Assembly (NCBI GenBank): GCA_036388295.1
Contig: DASVSC010000140.1
Location: forward strand, 1 to 30,772
From: RYN-431 sp036388295
GTDB lineage: Bacteria > Planctomycetota > Phycisphaerae > Tepidisphaerales > Tepidisphaeraceae
Direction of reading: 5' to 3'
DNA: 30,772 nucleotides
The position numbers were made by a program, and so were the translations under genes. The first letter of the stretch is position 1; every line of letters starts with the position of its first letter. Under the pieces are notes generated by a model, which saw only the letters and a list, made by a program, of their open reading frames with translations, did no database searches and was not told the DNA's origin. Shown here one piece after another: positions 27,336 to 30,772 of the stretch.

Positions 27336-27620
27336 TTACGACTGCGAACCGTCCGGCGCACCCTGGGCACGCCGGATGGACCGCTGCGCCTCGCTTAGCG
27401 GCGTGCGGCCGGTGCCGATCTGTGAGATCGCGCCGTCGTGTTTGTCATGACGTCGGCCGGACGGGCGGTCGACGCCGCTGAGCGCCGTCTCGTCGATGGC
27501 GCGGTCCTGGCTGACGGTGGTGTTCGAACGCGGCGTCGGTGGCGCTTCGGCCAGGTGACGTTCGTTCTGTGCCCGCTGCTTCGCGTTCGTGGCCGCGCTC
27601 GCTTTTTGTTTTCCAGCCAT
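27336..27620 (-). CDS. Small hydrophilic protein of unknown function
   Basis: This 94-residue ORF has an ATG preceded by a well-spaced GGAGA ribosome site and fills the gap between lolD and the pnp terminator. The product is very hydrophilic, rich in Arg, Ala, Ser, Gln and Asp, with no membrane segment or Cys, and is probably disordered. It opens with MAGKQKASAATNAKQRAQNE. I recognise no family. Its stop is 7 bp from the convergent lolD stop. An upstream TTAGAC-18-TTTAAA is a weak promoter candidate; pnp transcripts should mostly end before it. A chance ORF in GC-rich DNA is possible, but start signal and placement favour a gene. Confidence 0.55.
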   Translation of the reverse strand: MAGKQKASAATNAKQRAQNERHLAEAPPTPRSNTTVSQDRAIDETALSGVDRPSGRRHDKHDGAISQIGTGRTPLSEAQRSIRRAQGAPDGSQS

Positions 27621-27697
27621 GCGATTCTCCAGGTAAGACTGCGGCGACTTTAAACACGTCGAACCAGCGCCGGTCTAAGCTTTCGATGAATGCGCGT

Positions 27698-27736
27698 AAA
27701 AACGCAGCCGGCGGACGCAGGGCTGCGTCCGCCGGC
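27698..27736 (-). terminator. Intrinsic terminator of pnp
   Basis: A perfect 14-bp stem (27707-27720 with 27723-27736, arm GCCGGCGGACGCAG) with a minimal loop is followed on the minus strand by TGCG and five T at 27698-27702. It lies 29 bp after the pnp stop and is a conventional Rho-independent terminator. Confidence 0.9.
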
Positions 27737-27765
27737 GGCAAAATCAGGGGATGGCTGAGCCGAAA

Positions 27766-30006
27766 TCAGTCTTCGCGACGCGGGCCGCCGCGGCCGCCGC
27801 CACTGCGGGCGGGCCGACGCGGACGGTCGCCGCCTTCGTCGCCTTCCTCACGCTGCGGGCGTTCGCCCTGCGGACGCTCCGGGTCTTTCAGGCCCAGTTC
27901 CTGCATCGCGGCCTTGCGGCTGAGCTTGATGCGGCCCTGGTCGTCGACCAGCAGCACTTTGACCTTCACTTCGTCACCCATGTTCACCACGTCCGTCACA
28001 CGGCCGACGTACTGGTCGGACAGTTCGCTGACGTGGCAGAGGCCGTCGGTTTCGGGGGCGATTTCAACGAACGCGCCGAAGTCCTTGATGCTGACGACGC
28101 GGCCGTCGTAGATCTTGCCGATCTGCACGCTCTGCGTCATCGCCTCGACGATCGCCTTGCAGCGCTCCGCACCCTCTGCATCAGTGCTGCTGATGAACAC
28201 GGTGCCGTCGTCTTCGATGTCGATGTTGCAGTTCGTGTCGGCCTGCAAGGCCTTGATGTTCTTGCCGCCCGGGCCGATCAGTTTGCCGATCTTTTCCGGG
28301 TCGATCTTCACCGTCAGCAAGCGCGGGGCGTAGGTGCTGATCTGCTTACGCGGCTCGGCGATGACCTCGGCCATGGTGTCGAGAATCTTGAACCGGGCGT
28401 CGCGGGCGCGGTGCAGGGTCTCGCGGATGATGTCGTGGGGAATGCCCTCGATCTTGATGTCCAGCTGGATGGCCGTCACGCCGGCGCGGGTGCCGCAGAC
28501 TTTGAAGTCCATGTCGCCGAAGTGATCTTCCTCGCCGATGATGTCGGTGAGCAGCTTGTACTGGTCCTTTTCTTTGACCAGACCGATGCTGATGCCGGCC
28601 ACCATCGCCTTGATCGGGACGCCCGCGTCCATCAGTGCCAGACAGCCGCCGCAGGAGCTGGCCATTGAGCTGGAACCGTTCGATTCCAGGATGTCGCTGA
28701 TGACGCGGACCGTGTACGGGAACTCGCCGACGCTCGGCAGCACGGCCAGCAGGCTGCGCTCGGCCAGTGCGCCGTGGCCGATTTCGCGGCGGCCGGGGCC
28801 GCGGATGGGCCGCACTTCACCGACTGAATAGCTGGGGAAGTAGTAGTGCAGCATGAACTTCTGGTTGTACTCATCGGCCAGGCCGTCGACGAGCTGTTCG
28901 TCCTTGGTCGTGCCGAGGGTGACGGTGCACATCGCCTGCGTTTCGCCCCGCGTGAAGACGGCCGAGCCGTGAATGCGGGGCAGCACGCCGACGCTGCAGC
29001 TGATCGGACGAATGTCGTCCAGACCGCGGCCGTCGGGGCGGACGCCTTCCAGGATCGTCTCGCGCGTGATCTCTTCTTCGACCTGGTAGAAGGCGTTGCG
29101 GATCTTTCCGATCTCCGTCCGCTGGGCCATGATCATCGGATAGCTGGCGGTGTTTTCGTCCAGCGCCGGCGTCAGTTCCTTGACCATGTCGTCGCGGACT
29201 TTAGCCAGGAATTCTTTGCGGTCGTGCTTGCCGGGCTGGCCCTTCACTTCACGGATTTTGGTGGCCGTCAGCTCGCGGACTTTGGCAATGAGTTCGGTAG
29301 ACGGGGCCTTGCCGCCGCCGACCTTGGCGACCGGATCTTTGGCGGCCAGTTCGTCGATCATGTTGCAGATCTCGACGACGGCGTCATGAGCGAACTTGAT
29401 GGCGTCGGCCAGCGTGTCTTCGGGCACTTCGTAGGCCCCGACTTCGATCATGTTGACGTAGTTCTTCGTGCCGGCGACGACGACTTCGAAGTCGGAGCGT
29501 TCGATCTCTTCGACCGTCGGGAACAGAACGAACTTGCCGTCGATCTGGCCGACCTTGGCGTGGGCCGTGGGGGTGATGAGCGGGATGTCGCTGATGGCAA
29601 CGGCGGCCGACGCGGCGATGCCGGCCAGCATGTCGGTGTCGTTTTCGTTGTCGTAAACAAGGGCGTTGAGCTGGATCTGCACTTCGTCCATGAACCCGGC
29701 CGGGAACAGCGGACGCAGCGGGCGGTCGATCAGACGGCTGATCAGCACTTCACGCGTGGTGGGGCGGCCTTCGCGCTTCAGGAAGCCGCCGGGGTATTTG
29801 CCGGCTGCGGCGCGGCGCTCACGGTAGTCGACCTGCAGCGGGAAGAAGTCGATGCCTTCGCGCGGCTTGGCGCGGACGACGGCGCCGAACACGATCGTGT
29901 CGCCGTACTGAACGGTGACGCTGCCGTCGGCCAGCTTGGCCAAGGTGCCGGTGCTGATCGTCAGTGTACGGCCGGCGATTTCTTTGGAAACGGAATGGGC
30001 TTGCAT
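27766..30006 (-). CDS. pnp: Polyribonucleotide nucleotidyltransferase (PNPase)
   Basis: The phosphorolytic 3'-5' exoribonuclease, a trimer in the cytoplasm involved in RNA decay. I start it at the ATG 30004-30006 (746 residues, MQAHSVSKEIAGRTLT), where PNPases usually begin; a GAGAGG ribosome site is 8 nt upstream. Order: RNase PH domain 1 (to about 230), helical linker, RNase PH domain 2 (about 310-545) with acidic active-site residues Asp494, Asp498 and Asp500 in EEDHFGDMDFK, KH domain with GPGG at 578-581, S1 domain (about 630-698). A charged tail (701-746) with an Arg/Gly-rich end follows. rpsO lies upstream on the same strand, the classic pairing. Confidence 0.98.
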   Translation of the reverse strand: MQAHSVSKEIAGRTLTISTGTLAKLADGSVTVQYGDTIVFGAVVRAKPREGIDFFPLQVDYRERRAAAGKYPGGFLKREGRPTTREVLISRLIDRPLRPLFPAGFMDEVQIQLNALVYDNENDTDMLAGIAASAAVAISDIPLITPTAHAKVGQIDGKFVLFPTVEEIERSDFEVVVAGTKNYVNMIEVGAYEVPEDTLADAIKFAHDAVVEICNMIDELAAKDPVAKVGGGKAPSTELIAKVRELTATKIREVKGQPGKHDRKEFLAKVRDDMVKELTPALDENTASYPMIMAQRTEIGKIRNAFYQVEEEITRETILEGVRPDGRGLDDIRPISCSVGVLPRIHGSAVFTRGETQAMCTVTLGTTKDEQLVDGLADEYNQKFMLHYYFPSYSVGEVRPIRGPGRREIGHGALAERSLLAVLPSVGEFPYTVRVISDILESNGSSSMASSCGGCLALMDAGVPIKAMVAGISIGLVKEKDQYKLLTDIIGEEDHFGDMDFKVCGTRAGVTAIQLDIKIEGIPHDIIRETLHRARDARFKILDTMAEVIAEPRKQISTYAPRLLTVKIDPEKIGKLIGPGGKNIKALQADTNCNIDIEDDGTVFISSTDAEGAERCKAIVEAMTQSVQIGKIYDGRVVSIKDFGAFVEIAPETDGLCHVSELSDQYVGRVTDVVNMGDEVKVKVLLVDDQGRIKLSRKAAMQELGLKDPERPQGERPQREEGDEGGDRPRRPARSGGGRGGPRRED

Positions 30007-30175
30007 GGAGAGACCTCTCGCGCCCGAGTTGGTCATGCGAAGCCGGCGGTCACGGCGGCCGGAAGAAAACGAATGCCGAATGGCGGTCGTCCGCGCCCTC
30101 AAACGGCTATGGGCGGGCGAGCGGCATCGGGCATTCACTCCGGCAGACGTTGAATCCCTCCGACTCACTCGCACG

Positions 30176-30201
30176 CGTCCCGCCGGGCGTGTAGCGGGAC
30201 G
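30176..30201 (-). promoter_or_regulatory. Hairpin in the rpsO-pnp spacer
   Basis: Arms CGTCCCGC (30176-30183) and GCGGGACG (30194-30201) form an 8-bp stem with a 10-nt loop, about 170 nt before the pnp start. In other bacteria a stem in the pnp leader is the site of RNase III cutting and PNPase autocontrol; a similar role here is inference. The rest of 30007-30175 shows no clear promoter; a small GAGAG/CTCTC inverted repeat overlaps the pnp ribosome site. Confidence 0.35.
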
Positions 30202-30211
30202 AGATGGAAAA

Positions 30212-30322
30212 GTTGATGGGTTGATCAGTTGATGGGTGGATTAGTGGCTGCCCGACGCGCGAACGGTCATAGCGAACGTCAGCCGGCCACGGATTAACTC
30301 ATCAACCGATCAACCCATCAAC
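30212..30322. repeat. Long repeat-built hairpin directly after rpsO (GTTGAT family)
   Basis: The arms 30212-30257 and 30277-30322 are 46 nt each and pair at 37 of 46 positions, with a 19-nt loop. The outer part consists of degenerate 8-bp units (GTTGATGG, GTTGATCA, GTTGATGG); the inner part carries GTGGC-type sequence that also appears in the hairpin behind cysA. The shared stretch GATCGGTTGATGAGT marks the two as one family. The structure starts 7 bp after the rpsO stop. No T-run follows on the minus strand. Confidence 0.85.
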
Positions 30323-30329
30323 GGCAATA

Positions 30330-30599
30330 TTACTTACGCAGGCCGAGCTTCGTAATCGTGGCCTGGTACCGTTCGCGGCTTTCGCGCATCAGGTATTTCA
30401 GCAGCGAGTTACGGTTGCCGACCATCTTGAGCAGGCCGCGACGCGACGAGAAGTCCTTCTTGTGCGTCTTGAGGTGCTCGGTCAGTTCGTTGATACGCTT
30501 GGTGAGCAGGGCGATCTGCACTTCCGGCGAGCCCGAGTCCTTCTCGTGAACGCGGAAATCGGCGATGACCTGCTGCTTGACGGGGGCGGCTAACGGCAT
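30330..30599 (-). CDS. rpsO: 30S ribosomal protein S15
   Basis: An 89-residue protein of the standard S15 length that binds 16S rRNA early in 30S assembly. It carries the family core: GSPEVQIALLTKRINELTEHL, HKKDFSSRRGLLKMVGNRN and LLKYLMRESRERYQ. The ATG at 30597-30599 follows a GGAGTAAG ribosome site. Its leader of about 84 nt includes a GCCGG/CCGGC stem near 30655-30670; S15 commonly represses its own message through leader structures, but the sites differ between phyla. pnp follows after a spacer with a repeat hairpin. Confidence 0.98.
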   Translation of the reverse strand: MPLAAPVKQQVIADFRVHEKDSGSPEVQIALLTKRINELTEHLKTHKKDFSSRRGLLKMVGNRNSLLKYLMRESRERYQATITKLGLRK

Positions 30600-30689
30600 A
30601 CTTACTCCAAAAATGGGTCACCATCAGCCCAGCGAAGTTGCCAGACCGAGGTCGATCCGGCCGGTACGTCCGGCGGGAATGAATGGGGG

Positions 30690-30718
30690 ATTTTAAGGGC
30701 AATCGCGCTTCGTTACAA
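30690..30718 (-). promoter_or_regulatory. Promoter of rpsO
   Basis: TTGTAA (30713-30718) and TAAAAT (30690-30695) are 17 bp apart on the minus strand; the -35 box includes the stop codon of the upstream ORF. The predicted start near 30683 gives a leader of about 84 nt. Confidence 0.45.
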
Positions 30719-30772
30719 GCCGACGGGATCGGCCTGACGATCAGCGAGAATCGCTTCGGCGGCCCGGCGGCC
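30713..30772 (-). CDS. C-terminal end of an unidentified gene
   Basis: The minus frame is open from the window edge to TAA at 30713-30715 and encodes GRRAAEAILADRQADPVGL, which looks like a protein C-terminus. Only 19 residues are visible, so identity cannot be given. Translation genes such as truB or ribF often precede rpsO, which is context only. Confidence 0.4.
   Translation of the reverse strand, partial: GRRAAEAILADRQADPVGL

Noticed and set aside
30007..30174. N-terminal extension of PNPase
   Set aside because: PNPases begin at MQAHS-like sequence, and a ribosome site supports 30006; the extension is Arg-rich noise.

Overview
The window comes from a GC-rich bacterium. Gene content and style suggest a planctomycete, most likely of the Phycisphaerae type: a fused PilM/PilN protein followed by Pro/Ala/Gly-rich pilus-assembly partners, a zinc-ribbon protein with a Yip1-like membrane domain, a Bacillus-type succinate dehydrogenase, and many GTG and TTG starts. 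That placement is inference from gene style, since no taxonomic marker was searched. Almost everything is housekeeping or core metabolism; no phage, transposon or CRISPR array is visible.

Layout. (1) 1-5229, minus strand: a type IV pilus or secretion inner-membrane operon, PilM-PilN fusion, then a PilO-like protein, then a single-pass protein cut by the window edge. (2) 5458-9704, minus: a sulfate ABC transporter operon, sbp-cysT-cysW-cysA, with a good sigma70-type promoter and a 15-codon leader ORF whose last sense codon is Cys. (3) 10120-10287, minus: tRNA-Leu(CAG) with its own promoter and terminator. (4) 10314-17686, plus: nuoHJKLMN, the membrane arm of complex I, without nuoA or nuoI. 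(5) 17674-19924, minus: an M32 carboxypeptidase and a zinc-ribbon membrane protein; a lipoprotein gene diverges from them across 26 bp. (6) 20701-23901, minus: sdhC, a DinB-like gene and sdhA, tightly coupled, with no sdhB. (7) 24061-27328, plus: periplasmic adaptor, LolC/FtsX-like permease and LolD-like ATPase. (8) 27336-30772, minus: a small hydrophilic protein, pnp, rpsO and the last codons of another gene.

The most unusual features are long hairpins built from tandem 7-10 bp units that sit directly behind the stop codons of cysA, rpsO and sbp. The cysA and rpsO copies belong to one sequence family; the sbp copy has the same architecture but a different unit. None has an evident U-tract, whereas the terminators of pnp and tRNA-Leu are conventional. 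The other points worth attention are the DinB-like gene inside the sdh operon, the Cys-ended leader ORF, an inverted repeat bracketing the nuoH -35 box, and a GTATAC palindrome that may serve two near-leaderless divergent genes.
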